From JAAUQA01 sp036351435 (GTDB taxonomy: Bacteria > Pseudomonadota > Gammaproteobacteria > Competibacterales > Competibacteraceae), in NCBI GenBank assembly GCA_036351435.1, contig JAZBPA010000389.1:1-15161 (forward strand): DNA of 15,161 bases, read 5' to 3'. Within the stretch, counting starts at the first letter, position 1. Each line of letters opens with the position of its first letter. Under the pieces are notes generated by a model. The model worked only from the letters and a program-made list of their open reading frames with translations, was not told the origin of the DNA and made no database searches. The translations under genes were made by a program, and so were the position numbers. Positions 1 to 7,064 of the stretch are shown piece after piece.

Positions 1-1804
1 ATTTCCCGATTTTATCGGCCAAGCGGTGGCGGTGTTGCCGGCAGTGGAAACCGCAGCCGTAGTGATTAACGCCCAGATGGGTATTGAGAACGTCACTCGG
101 CGGATGATGGATCGGGCTAACGAGCGTCGATTATGCCGGATGATTATCATCAACAAAATCGATGCCGAAGACTTGGACTTAGAAGCCCTGCTCATGCAAA
201 TCCAGGAGACTTTTGGGCGGGAATGTTTGCCGATCAATCTGCCCGCCAAGCAAGGCACCCAAGTGGTGGATTGCTTTTTCAATCCCGCTGGAGAAAGCGA
301 TTTTTCTAGTGTCGCCGACGCGCACACTGCGCTCATTGATCAAGTGGTTGAAGTCGATGAGGAGTTGATGGAGCTGTATCTGGAACAAGGTCAGGAATTA
401 CAACCCGAACAATTGCATGATCCGTTTGAAAAAGCCTTGCGTGAAGGCCATCTGATGCCGATCTGTTTCGTTTCGGCGCGCACCGGGGCCGGGATCTCCG
501 AGTTATTGGACTTCTTTACTCGTCTGTTGCCCAACCCCGGCGAGGGCAATCCGGAACCTTTCCTGAAAGGCGAAGGGCCGAATGCTGAAGAGTTTCAAGC
601 TGTACCCGATCCGCAAGCGCACGCATTGGCACACGTATTCAAAATCATTATCGACCCGTTCATGGGCAAGCTGGCCTTGTTCCGCATTCATCAAGGCACC
701 ATCACCAAAGACAGTCAGTTATTCATCGGCGAAGCGCGTAAACCCTTCAAAGTCGGACATCTGTTCCAAGTTTTCGGCAAGGAGCGACCCGAAGTAGCGA
801 GGGGCATACCCGGCGATATTTGCGCAGTGGCCAAAGTCGATGAAATCTTCCGGGACGCGGTGTTGCATGATTCCCATGACGAGGACCATATTCATTTACG
901 GCCCTTGCGGTTCCCGGTTCCCTTATTCGGCCTAGCAATCCAGGCGACCAACCGGGGCGACGAACAGAAACTATCGGATACGGTGAATAAACTGCTGGAA
1001 GAAGATCCCTGCGTTGCTTTGGAACATAACCAAACCACCCGCGAGACGGTGCTCAAGGGGCTGAGCGAACTGCATTTACGGATGACCTTAGAGAAGATGC
1101 GTGACCGCTATCATTTGGAAGTGGAAACCAAACCACCCAAAATTGCTTACAAGGAAACCATCAGTGCTACCGCGAATGGCCATCATCGTCACAAGAAACA
1201 AACTGGGGGTGCTGGTCAGTTCGGAGAGGTTTTTCTGCGCGTCGAAGCTTTGGAACGAGGCGCGGGTTTTGAATTCACCAGCGAAGTAGTCGGTGGCTCC
1301 ATTCCCAGCCAGTTTTTACCCGCCGTTGAAAAAGGTATTCGCGATGCCTTGGATAGTGGCGCTATTGCCGGTTTTCCGCTGCAAGACGTGCGCGCCATTG
1401 CGACCGATGGTAAACATCACCCGGTAGACTCCAAGGAAATCGCATTTGTGACCGCCGGTCGCGAAGCGTTCTTGGACGCCATTCGTCAAGCACGACCGAT
1501 GATTATGGAGCCGATTGTGAATATTGAAATTAATGTACCGGCAGACGGGGTCGGTGCTATTACCGGCGATCTTTCGAGCCGCCGCGGTCGGATTAGCGGT
1601 ACCGACTCAAGCCCGCGGGGAATGACGGTGATCCGGGCGCAGGTGCCGTTGGCTGAATTGACCGGATATGAATCGCAGTTGAAATCGCTGACTGGCGGGC
1701 AGGCTTCTTACAACATGGAGTTTAGCCACTACGAGGCGGTCTCTGCTGATATTCAAAAACGCTTGATCGACGCCCATCAGCAAAGCCAAGGCGCTTCACA
1801 ATAG
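1..1804 (+). CDS. Elongation factor G-like translational GTPase, 5'-truncated by the window edge
   Basis: This is an EF-G paralogue, a ribosome-associated GTPase of the translocase family. The reading frame is open from base 2, so the true start lies outside the window. The visible part opens with FPDFIGQA, just downstream of where the DTPG (G3) motif should be. NKID at 152-163 is the G4 motif that reads guanine, and SARTGAG near 475-495 is G5. The EF-G domains follow: HKKQTGGAGQFGEV and IPSQFLPAVEKG mark domain IV, and SSRRGRISG with GYESQLKSLTGGQASYNMEF marks domain V. About 600 residues are visible, so only roughly the first 80-100 are missing. Some sequence differs from canonical FusA (for example GHHRHKKQ), and no rpsL/rpsG/tuf neighbours follow. 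I therefore read it as the EF-G-like (FusA2 type) subfamily rather than the main translocase. Family assignment is firm; the exact role of this paralogue is not. Confidence 0.9.
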   Translation, partial: FPDFIGQAVAVLPAVETAAVVINAQMGIENVTRRMMDRANERRLCRMIIINKIDAEDLDLEALLMQIQETFGRECLPINLPAKQGTQVVDCFFNPAGESDFSSVADAHTALIDQVVEVDEELMELYLEQGQELQPEQLHDPFEKALREGHLMPICFVSARTGAGISELLDFFTRLLPNPGEGNPEPFLKGEGPNAEEFQAVPDPQAHALAHVFKIIIDPFMGKLALFRIHQGTITKDSQLFIGEARKPFKVGHLFQVFGKERPEVARGIPGDICAVAKVDEIFRDAVLHDSHDEDHIHLRPLRFPVPLFGLAIQATNRGDEQKLSDTVNKLLEEDPCVALEHNQTTRETVLKGLSELHLRMTLEKMRDRYHLEVETKPPKIAYKETISATANGHHRHKKQTGGAGQFGEVFLRVEALERGAGFEFTSEVVGGSIPSQFLPAVEKGIRDALDSGAIAGFPLQDVRAIATDGKHHPVDSKEIAFVTAGREAFLDAIRQARPMIMEPIVNIEINVPADGVGAITGDLSSRRGRISGTDSSPRGMTVIRAQVPLAELTGYESQLKSLTGGQASYNMEFSHYEAVSADIQKRLIDAHQQSQGASQ

Positions 1805-1823
1805 CACGTTCGTAGTGTCCAAC

Positions 1824-1850
1824 ACGGTGGCGGGGATCTTCCGCCATCGT
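1824..1850 (+). terminator. Probable terminator hairpin after the EF-G-like gene
   Basis: The arm ACGGTGGCGG (1824-1833) pairs with CCGCCATCGT (1841-1850) in a 10-bp stem with one G-U pair and a 7-base loop. It lies 20 bases after the stop codon. The following bases are AT-rich (AAATTTAATT) but contain no real U-run, so termination could be inefficient or Rho-assisted. The stem is seen in the sequence; its function is inferred from position. Confidence 0.5.
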
Positions 1851-1930
1851 CATGGAAATTTAATTCTCGATTAATCTAACCGTCACCCAGTTCACCTACC
1901 TTCAGCGTTTTTTGGATCCTATGCCGCTCT

Positions 1931-1936
1931 GGAGGT
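1931..1936 (+). promoter_or_regulatory. Shine-Dalgarno site fixing the GTG start of olsB
   Basis: GGAGGT lies just before the GTG at 1941, with five bases between GGAGG and the start codon. This is the strongest ribosome binding site seen in the window and supports the GTG start. The upstream stretch 1851-1930 shows no promoter with two convincing boxes. Confidence 0.75.
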
Positions 1937-1940
1937 CATT

Positions 1941-2708
1941 GTGAACAACTCACCCCAGCTCAACAGTGCTGTAGCCACTCCCCCGCTTAGCAGTTCTCTG
2001 ATCGCACGGTTTGCCCATACCCCAGCTGAAGTGCGTGAAGCTCAGCGTTTACGGTACGAGGTGTTTGCGGATGAAATGGGCGCGCATTTACACACTCAAA
2101 CTCCGGGGCTAGACCATGATGAATTAGACGAGCACTGCCATCATCTTTTGGTGTGGGATCAAGCGCTTGAACAAGTTGTGGGATGCACCCGCATTTTGAC
2201 CGATCAACAAGCCCGGCAAGCTGGTGGCTATTATTCCCAGGGGGAATTCGATATCAGTCGTATTCTGGCAATTCCGGGGCGCTTTATGGAAATAGGGCGA
2301 ACCTGTGTACACGCCGATTACCGCAATGGCGCGACAATTACGGCGCTATGGACTGGGCTTGCGGATTTCATTGCGGAGCATGATTTCGATCATTTGATCG
2401 GCTGTGCCAGCATCCCATTGGGTCTAGACAATGGGCAAGCCCAAGCTATTTTCGCCGATTTGGCGCCCCGTTATCTGACCGCCGAGCCGTTGCGAGCGCA
2501 ACCCTTACGGCCGTTGCCACATTGGGACGGTTTACTAAGTAGCGAATATACGTTACCGCCATTGCTTAAAGCGTATCTGCGGGTGGGCGCACGTATTTGC
2601 GGCGAGCCTTGCCTGGACCCGGATTTTCAGGTTGCTGATCTGTTTATTTTGTTATCGACACGTAACGTCGAACGTCGCTATGCCCGGCATTTCATGGGAC
2701 GCGCTTAG
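1941..2708 (+). CDS. olsB: OlsB-like L-ornithine N-alpha-acyltransferase (GNAT/autoinducer-synthase-like fold)
   Basis: OlsB transfers a 3-hydroxyacyl group from acyl carrier protein to the alpha-amino group of ornithine, giving lyso-ornithine lipid. The 255-residue product has the family signature REAQRLRYEVFADEMGA (about residues 32-48), followed by a core containing LLVWDQ, VGCTRIL and EIGRTCVHADYRNG, where acyl-ACP N-acyltransferases and LuxI-like enzymes share their fold. Length is close to the usual 250-300 residues. No signal peptide or membrane segment is visible, as expected for an enzyme working at the inner face of the membrane. The start is GTG behind a good GGAGG site. The next gene begins three bases after the stop and encodes a PlsC-type acyltransferase, which is the expected OlsA partner. 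This adjacency makes ornithine lipid synthesis much more likely than another GNAT role, although some relatives are annotated only as hemolysin-like acyltransferases. Confidence 0.85.
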   Translation: MNNSPQLNSAVATPPLSSSLIARFAHTPAEVREAQRLRYEVFADEMGAHLHTQTPGLDHDELDEHCHHLLVWDQALEQVVGCTRILTDQQARQAGGYYSQGEFDISRILAIPGRFMEIGRTCVHADYRNGATITALWTGLADFIAEHDFDHLIGCASIPLGLDNGQAQAIFADLAPRYLTAEPLRAQPLRPLPHWDGLLSSEYTLPPLLKAYLRVGARICGEPCLDPDFQVADLFILLSTRNVERRYARHFMGRA

Positions 2709-2711
2709 GCG

Positions 2712-3488
2712 ATGCCGAGGATTGTTCGTCGTGGATGGCGTGTACTACAAGTATTAGGTTTAATCCTGATCGGTGCACTTATCGCTATCGGCGTAGGTCG
2801 CAATCGAACCGTGTCTACAGCCGTCATGACGCGTTGGAGTCGGGCATTGTGCCGGGTGATGGGGGTACGTATTACTTTACAAGGAACCCCACATGCAGGC
2901 TCTGCGTTATTGGTGGCCAATCACATTTCCTGGTTGGATATTTTTTGTATCGCCGCCATCTGTCCCACTCACTTTCTAGCCAAGCAGGAGGTTGCCGAAT
3001 GGCCGTTGTTCGGCTGGCTATGTCGGCGGGTCGGCACAGCCTTTATCCGCCGTGGTAGCGGGAATGGCGCGGGCGAGGCCGCAGAGCAACTGACTTGGCG
3101 GCTACGGCAAGGCGGGCGAATATTGATTTTTCCAGAAGGCACGTCGACGAGCGGGGAGTCCGTTAAACGGTTCTATCCGCGCTTATTTCAGGCAGCCGTG
3201 CACGCGCGTTGCCCGGTACAAGCAATTGCTTTGCACTATCCCGATCCGAACGATCCGCTGGGAATTAACCGGACGGTGCCGTTTATCGGCAATGATGAGT
3301 TTATCAGCCATCTGTGGCGCTTGCTTGGCGAACAATCGATTGCGGTTGAACTGGCTTTCAGTGAACGGATCACAGTGGGAGCGCAAACCCGTGACATGCT
3401 AGCTCGGCAAACGTATCAGCAGGTTAATGCTGCACTGCAAAAAGAAGATATTGCTCAACTTCAGTCTGCCAAAGCACTGTTGCATTAA
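2712..3488 (+). CDS. olsA: OlsA-like lyso-ornithine lipid O-acyltransferase (PlsC family)
   Basis: This is an acyl-ACP-dependent O-acyltransferase expected to add the second acyl chain, on the 3-hydroxyl of lyso-ornithine lipid. It has 258 residues. A hydrophobic segment at about residues 11-28 (LQVLGLILIGALIAIGVG) should anchor it in the inner membrane. The catalytic H-x4-D box is NHISWLD (H71, D76). The substrate-binding block FPEGTS is at 140-145, and FIRRGSG at 111-117 matches PlsC block II. The start is three bases after olsB and has no strong ribosome binding site, so translation is probably coupled to olsB. On sequence alone it could also be a 1-acyl-glycerol-3-phosphate acyltransferase (PlsC); the olsB neighbour is the reason for preferring OlsA. 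Its stop codon overlaps that of rsmJ on the other strand, leaving no room for a terminator. Confidence 0.8.
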   Translation: MPRIVRRGWRVLQVLGLILIGALIAIGVGRNRTVSTAVMTRWSRALCRVMGVRITLQGTPHAGSALLVANHISWLDIFCIAAICPTHFLAKQEVAEWPLFGWLCRRVGTAFIRRGSGNGAGEAAEQLTWRLRQGGRILIFPEGTSTSGESVKRFYPRLFQAAVHARCPVQAIALHYPDPNDPLGINRTVPFIGNDEFISHLWRLLGEQSIAVELAFSERITVGAQTRDMLARQTYQQVNAALQKEDIAQLQSAKALLH

Positions 3489-4279
3489 CAACTTGTATCA
3501 TCGCCATGACGAAGGTACACATCGAAACGTGTCGTTTTGCCGGTGTATTGCACATCAGGATGCGACCCGGTCAGGGGCAGCGCTTGGCACGGGCGTTTGA
3601 CCACGACTCGACGGCGGGCACAGCTCAGGGCGGCTTGTAATAACGCAGCGCTATCGTTATCGGCACCGATAATGCGTTGCAACATGCGCATTTCTTTTTT
3701 GACCAGCGCAGTTTTGGTGCGATGGGGATACATCGGGTCCAGATATACCACCGCGGGACGCTCGCTATCGGGTAAGGTTGCCATGAGCGAGTGGCTGTCG
3801 GCGATGCAAAGCTGCATACGGGTATTGATCCAAGCACCGAGATCGGGAACGGTGGCGGCACGTTCCAAACCATCCTGTAGCAGCGCGCCAATGATGGGAG
3901 ACCGCTCGACTAATTGAACGCAGCAACCTAAACCGGCCAATACGAACGCATCCCGCCCTAGACCCGCAGTGGCGTCCAAAACCGTCGGTCGGTAGCCGCT
4001 TTTCAATCCCATTGCACGACCCAGCAATTGTCGCCGACCACCACCAAAATGACGCCGATAAGAAGCGTTTCCGGCAGCAAAATCAACGTAAACTGAGCCA
4101 GTTCCACCCTGTGCTTGTAAAGCGAGGTGTTCCGGGCTTAAAACCAGTAGGTGAGTAAAGCGGGAATCCGCCAATTCGACGGTCAACGGCAGGACTAATT
4201 GTGCAGCAAGAATCGCCGCCTGTTCCCGTAAATGGGGGTCAGTAGCGACGACTGCGATAGAACAATCGTTCGGGGTCAC
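3485..4279 (-). CDS. rsmJ: 16S rRNA (guanine-1516-N2)-methyltransferase RsmJ
   Basis: RsmJ methylates G1516 of 16S rRNA using S-adenosylmethionine. The 264-residue product matches the E. coli enzyme (about 250 residues) along its length: VYVDFAAGNASYRRHFGGG (63-81), the SAM-binding motif LDATAGLGRDAFVLAGLG (101-118), the acidic ERSP at 125-128, and the catalytic-type motif YLDPMYPH (179-186) followed by KTALVKKEMR. The C-terminal VVVKRP and RFDVY are also typical. The predicted start is GTG at 4279 with no clear ribosome binding site, so the true start may differ by a few codons. The gene lies downstream of the phasin gene on the same strand, with 82 bases between them and no obvious terminator. 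It may be partly read from the phasin promoter, but the two functions look unrelated. Confidence 0.93.
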   Translation of the reverse strand: MTPNDCSIAVVATDPHLREQAAILAAQLVLPLTVELADSRFTHLLVLSPEHLALQAQGGTGSVYVDFAAGNASYRRHFGGGRRQLLGRAMGLKSGYRPTVLDATAGLGRDAFVLAGLGCCVQLVERSPIIGALLQDGLERAATVPDLGAWINTRMQLCIADSHSLMATLPDSERPAVVYLDPMYPHRTKTALVKKEMRMLQRIIGADNDSAALLQAALSCARRRVVVKRPCQALPLTGSHPDVQYTGKTTRFDVYLRHGDDTSC

Positions 4280-4361
4280 GGTACGGGTCTGATCAGGTTA
4301 TGCCTGAGTCGCACGCAACCCCTGAACGCTGGGTAAGTGAGAAGATGATCCGGTCGTGTTA

Positions 4362-4721
4362 TCAAGCCGCGGCTTTGATCCCACCAACACCGGTCACGCA
4401 TTCTTTAAGCACATTGTCCCACTCGGCTTTGCAATCGGTACCCCAATCGCTTAATGCCTTTACGTCAGCCATCAGCTGCTTCTGCACTGAATTAGTAGCC
4501 GCCGTTTGCTGCTTGTATAAATCCTGCAGATTATTGAGGTCGGTGACTTGGGTCGCCGATTTAACCTGCTCTAACCCCAGGTTCATATAAGACTGTAACG
4601 CATTCATTTGTAGCGTGGTCAGTTTCTCCAGATTGGAGACAGTTAATTGGCCGACATTACCCAAGACATTCGGCAAGGCTTGGGGATTGGCAAACCATTT
4701 GGATAGCATATCGTCATACAT
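4362..4721 (-). CDS. Phasin family protein (PHA granule coat)
   Basis: Phasins are small amphipathic proteins that cover polyhydroxyalkanoate granules. The product has 119 residues and is almost entirely predicted helix, with no signal peptide or membrane segment. The N-terminal part (WFANPQALPNVLGNVGQLTVSNLEKL split across residues 9-34) and the middle (LQMNALQSYMNLGLEQVK, 37-54) are typical of the short phasin_2-like family, with a helix rich in Q, A and K after it. The start ATG at 4721 is backed by a GAGGAA ribosome binding site (4728-4733 on the + strand) six bases upstream. The promoter region contains two operator-like palindromes, which suits a gene repressed until PHA is made. Family assignment rests on overall pattern, since phasins are poorly conserved. 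Confidence 0.82.
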   Translation of the reverse strand: MYDDMLSKWFANPQALPNVLGNVGQLTVSNLEKLTTLQMNALQSYMNLGLEQVKSATQVTDLNNLQDLYKQQTAATNSVQKQLMADVKALSDWGTDCKAEWDNVLKECVTGVGGIKAAA

Positions 4722-4763
4722 TGTGAATTCCTCATCGGTAGCGGAAATGTCAAATAAACACTT

Positions 4764-4780
4764 TTGTTGCAGCGCAATAT
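4764..4780. promoter_or_regulatory. Second, imperfect copy of the palindrome, operator 2
   Basis: TTGTTGCAGCGCAATAT matches the inner 17 bases of operator 1 at 13 of 17 positions and keeps the core TTGC-N3-GCAA. It lies 27 bp from operator 1, measured start to start, and spans the -10 box and predicted transcription start of the phasin gene. Confidence 0.6.
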
Positions 4781-4804
4781 ATCACGCTCAATGTTGCGAC
4801 GCAA
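4776..4804 (-). promoter_or_regulatory. Sigma-70-type promoter of the phasin gene
   Basis: Read on the minus strand, TTGCGT (complement of 4799-4804) is followed after exactly 17 bases by TATATT (complement of 4776-4781). A TGA directly before the latter makes it an extended -10 box. Transcription would start near 4769, giving a leader of about 47 bases before the ATG at 4721. The -35 box lies inside the first palindrome and the -10 box overlaps the second, a classic arrangement for repression. The boxes are seen; activity is inferred. Confidence 0.6.
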
Positions 4805-4808
4805 CATT
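4790..4808. promoter_or_regulatory. Perfect 19-bp inverted repeat, operator 1 of the phasin promoter
   Basis: AATGTTGCGACGCAACATT is a perfect 9-bp inverted repeat around a single central A. Its core is TTGC-GAC-GCAA. It covers the -35 box of the phasin promoter. PHA-responsive repressors of the PhaR family are known to bind TGC-N3/4-GCA-type palindromes upstream of phasin genes, so PhaR is the natural candidate, although no phaR gene is in the window. Confidence 0.7.
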
Positions 4809-5130
4809 ATTTATCGAAAATCTGCTTTCGTGTTCGAATCGACTGTCAGGTTTTAGTGAAAGCGACCAATGAATAACGCCGATGCGGGTACCGCCTTGAT
4901 CTCCAAGGCGATAAATATGGCTGGGAAACGAAGATAAGAAGCCTGATGGCGCCATCTTTAATCACGTTAAGATGATCCACGTCATTTAAAGCGACAACCC
5001 AGCCAATCAGCATGCACCTATACTGTGATAAATCTATTATCCTTGCGTGAAATGCATCGTTCAATGATCGTCGATTACCGATGGGCTAGGGAAGGCGAAC
5101 ACTGCTTACTTAAGAGTTCGAGTTGAGCGC
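4809..5130. other. Divergent intergenic region between the phasin and aspartoacylase-like genes
   Basis: No gene is supported here. Two symmetrical elements are visible. CGCCTTG (4892-4898) pairs with CAAGGCG (4904-4910) around a 5-base loop, and GATGGCGCCATC at 4945-4956 is a 12-bp perfect palindrome. For the plus-strand pair starting at 5131, TATACT (5019-5024) and TATTAT (5035-5040) resemble -10 boxes, but neither has a good -35 box 16-18 bases upstream. The ATG at 5131 has only a weak GAG-rich ribosome binding site. Confidence 0.4.
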
Positions 5131-6087
5131 ATGGAAAAACAACTTGAAACGATTCTCGCCATTGAGCTGCCGTATCGCGAGACTCTAAAACTTCAACGCA
5201 GCGTTTATCGGGGTACTGGCGACGGTCCCCGGGTGGCTGTAGTAGCCGGTATTCACGGCGACGAACTAGAAGGGTTGTACGTTTGTCATCGCTTAGCGGC
5301 TTGGCTTGAAGAGTTAGCGCGTACCCAACCGAACGCACTATCCGGCCAAGTAGAACTTTACCCCAGCCTGAATCCGTTAGGCTTGGATACCTTGCAACGC
5401 GCCATTCCTGTTTATGATAGCGATTTAAACTGCAGTTTCCCCGGCCACCCCGAAGGTTTATTACCGCAGCGCATCGCCGCGGCGGTAATTGAGCACCTAC
5501 AGGAAAAAGCCTTGGTGTTGGATATTCACGCCAGCAATGTCTATCTGCGCGAGATGCCGCAAGTACGGATCGATCAGCGTTTCGCTGACAACCTCATTCC
5601 GCTGACTAAGCATATGAACCTGTCAGCCATTTGGGTGCAGGATGCGACGACGGTTCGGGAAAATACCCTGGCCTACACGTTGAACGACAATGGTGTCCCT
5701 TGTTTGATGATTGAGATGGGTGCCGGCATGGGCCTGACTCCCGCATTCACCGAACAATTGTTGATTGGTATTCTCGCGATTTGGCAAAACTTGGGTGTCC
5801 TGGCCCCTGAATTGAAGTTAACCCCTCCTACTCACGACCCGCTGATTTTCAACGATAGCGCCATTTATCGTTTGAATGCGGATACCTCGGGGCTATTCGT
5901 GCCGATTGTGCAGCAAGGCGGCAGCGTGCAGCTCAATGAGTTGGTGGGACGAATCGTCTCGCCGTTTGAGGGTCCTACGCTCGCCGAAGTGCGCTCTCCG
6001 GTCAGCGGTACATTATTAACCTTGCGCGAATACCCTCTGGTTTACGAAGGTTCGCTACTGGCCCGTGTGGTGTCGGTAGCGAAATAA
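5131..6087 (+). CDS. Aspartoacylase/succinylglutamate desuccinylase-family metallohydrolase, copy A
   Basis: This is a zinc-dependent amidohydrolase of the M14-like AstE/AspA family, whose known members remove acyl groups from N-acyl amino acids. It has 318 residues. Zinc ligands are visible as H42 and E45 in GIHGDELEG and H133 in LDIHASN. The general-base glutamate appears to be E195 in MIEMGAG. The substrate-binding DLNR motif reads DLNC at 98-101, so the conserved arginine is a cysteine (codon TGC, one base from CGC). The C-terminal part (about 250-318) forms a beta-rich domain with EVRSPVSGTLL and PLVYEGSLLARV, as in bacterial AstE-like proteins. No signal peptide is present. A related gene follows after five bases. 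No arginine-catabolism (ast) genes are nearby, so a role in the AST pathway is not supported and the substrate is unknown. Confidence 0.82.
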   Translation: MEKQLETILAIELPYRETLKLQRSVYRGTGDGPRVAVVAGIHGDELEGLYVCHRLAAWLEELARTQPNALSGQVELYPSLNPLGLDTLQRAIPVYDSDLNCSFPGHPEGLLPQRIAAAVIEHLQEKALVLDIHASNVYLREMPQVRIDQRFADNLIPLTKHMNLSAIWVQDATTVRENTLAYTLNDNGVPCLMIEMGAGMGLTPAFTEQLLIGILAIWQNLGVLAPELKLTPPTHDPLIFNDSAIYRLNADTSGLFVPIVQQGGSVQLNELVGRIVSPFEGPTLAEVRSPVSGTLLTLREYPLVYEGSLLARVVSVAK

Positions 6088-6092
6088 TCATC

Positions 6093-7058
6093 ATGAATAC
6101 CCCTACTTTGCTGAATATGACTGCGCCGTTGCGCGATGATTTCGATATTCCTTATCACGACATCGGCTCGCCCGAACGCGCACCACGCTTAGCGTTGGTC
6201 GCCGGCATCCACGGCAACGAATTGAACGGTGTATTCGTACTGTCGCGACTAGCAAATTTTTTAAACAGCATTCATGCCGGTGAGCGCAAGGGACAACAAT
6301 TGCGTGAGCGAGTGATCATCATTCCCGCCGTCAATGTCCTGGGCATCAACACCCGTAGCCGTCCGTGGCCGTTTGACAAAATCGACATTAATCGCATGTT
6401 TCCCGGTCACGAGCACGGCGAAACCACCCAAAGGATTGCTGCCGCAGTCCTTGATGTCACTCGCACCGCTTACTATCGAGTGGACATTCACTCTTCCAAT
6501 CTCGATATTGAAGAGATGCCACAGGTCCGGCTTTATGCCCCCAACGACGATGAACGCGCCAGCGCCTGTCTTTTCGGGTTGCCAGCGGTCATAGAACGGC
6601 CCACGACCACGCTGTTTTATTCCACCCTAACCCACGCTTGGCGCCAATATGGTGGTGAAACTTTCGTCATTCAAAGTGGCTTAGCCGGGAACCTGCAACC
6701 CGCCCACTGCGAAACCCTGTTTCGCGGATTGGTTGCGTTTCTGGACAGAACCGGCATCGTCACCGGCTTAACCCTGGCCGAGGACGAAGAGGACTTACGG
6801 TATTTCAATTTCGATCAGACCTTTGCCATGCTGTCCGAGCACGCCGGTTTTTTTGTGTCCCGTTTAGAGGTGGGGCGCTGGATTCAAGCAGGTGATTCGA
6901 TTGGTCACATTTATGACAGCTTCAGCGGCGGTATTCGTATAGAAGTTCGCGCACCGGTCAGTGGCTTGATTGGCAGTTTACGTCGCCAACCGCTGTTGTT
7001 CGAAGGGGATTTGATTGCCCGCATTCTCACTCCGGGAGAAACCGGCGGGAGTCTCTGA
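6093..7058 (+). CDS. Aspartoacylase/succinylglutamate desuccinylase-family protein, copy B
   Basis: This is a diverged tandem paralogue of the preceding gene, 321 residues. The two share VAGIHG-x-EL, the FPGH block, QRIAAAV, DIH-x-SN, EMPQVR and the C-terminal EVR-x-PVSG...L-x-EG-x-L-x-AR. Zinc ligands H40, E43 and H133 are present, and the substrate motif is the canonical-looking DINR (98-101). The position of the catalytic glutamate is Q194 in FVIQSGLAG (codon CAA, one base from GAA). Copy B may therefore be inactive, weakly active or a binding subunit. It starts five bases after copy A without a clear ribosome binding site, which points to coupled translation and joint function. Its end lies six bases from the end of dgt on the other strand. 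The substrate is unknown. Confidence 0.8.
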   Translation: MNTPTLLNMTAPLRDDFDIPYHDIGSPERAPRLALVAGIHGNELNGVFVLSRLANFLNSIHAGERKGQQLRERVIIIPAVNVLGINTRSRPWPFDKIDINRMFPGHEHGETTQRIAAAVLDVTRTAYYRVDIHSSNLDIEEMPQVRLYAPNDDERASACLFGLPAVIERPTTTLFYSTLTHAWRQYGGETFVIQSGLAGNLQPAHCETLFRGLVAFLDRTGIVTGLTLAEDEEDLRYFNFDQTFAMLSEHAGFFVSRLEVGRWIQAGDSIGHIYDSFSGGIRIEVRAPVSGLIGSLRRQPLLFEGDLIARILTPGETGGSL

Positions 7059-7064
7059 CTAAGC

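Noticed and set aside
3537..3917. Open frame of 126 codons on the plus strand
   Set aside because: It lies wholly antisense to rsmJ, whose motifs are clear, has no ribosome binding site, and its composition looks like a shadow of the real gene.
4293..4307. TCAGG/CCTGA hairpin between the phasin gene and rsmJ as a terminator
   Set aside because: It has only five pairs and no T-run on either strand.
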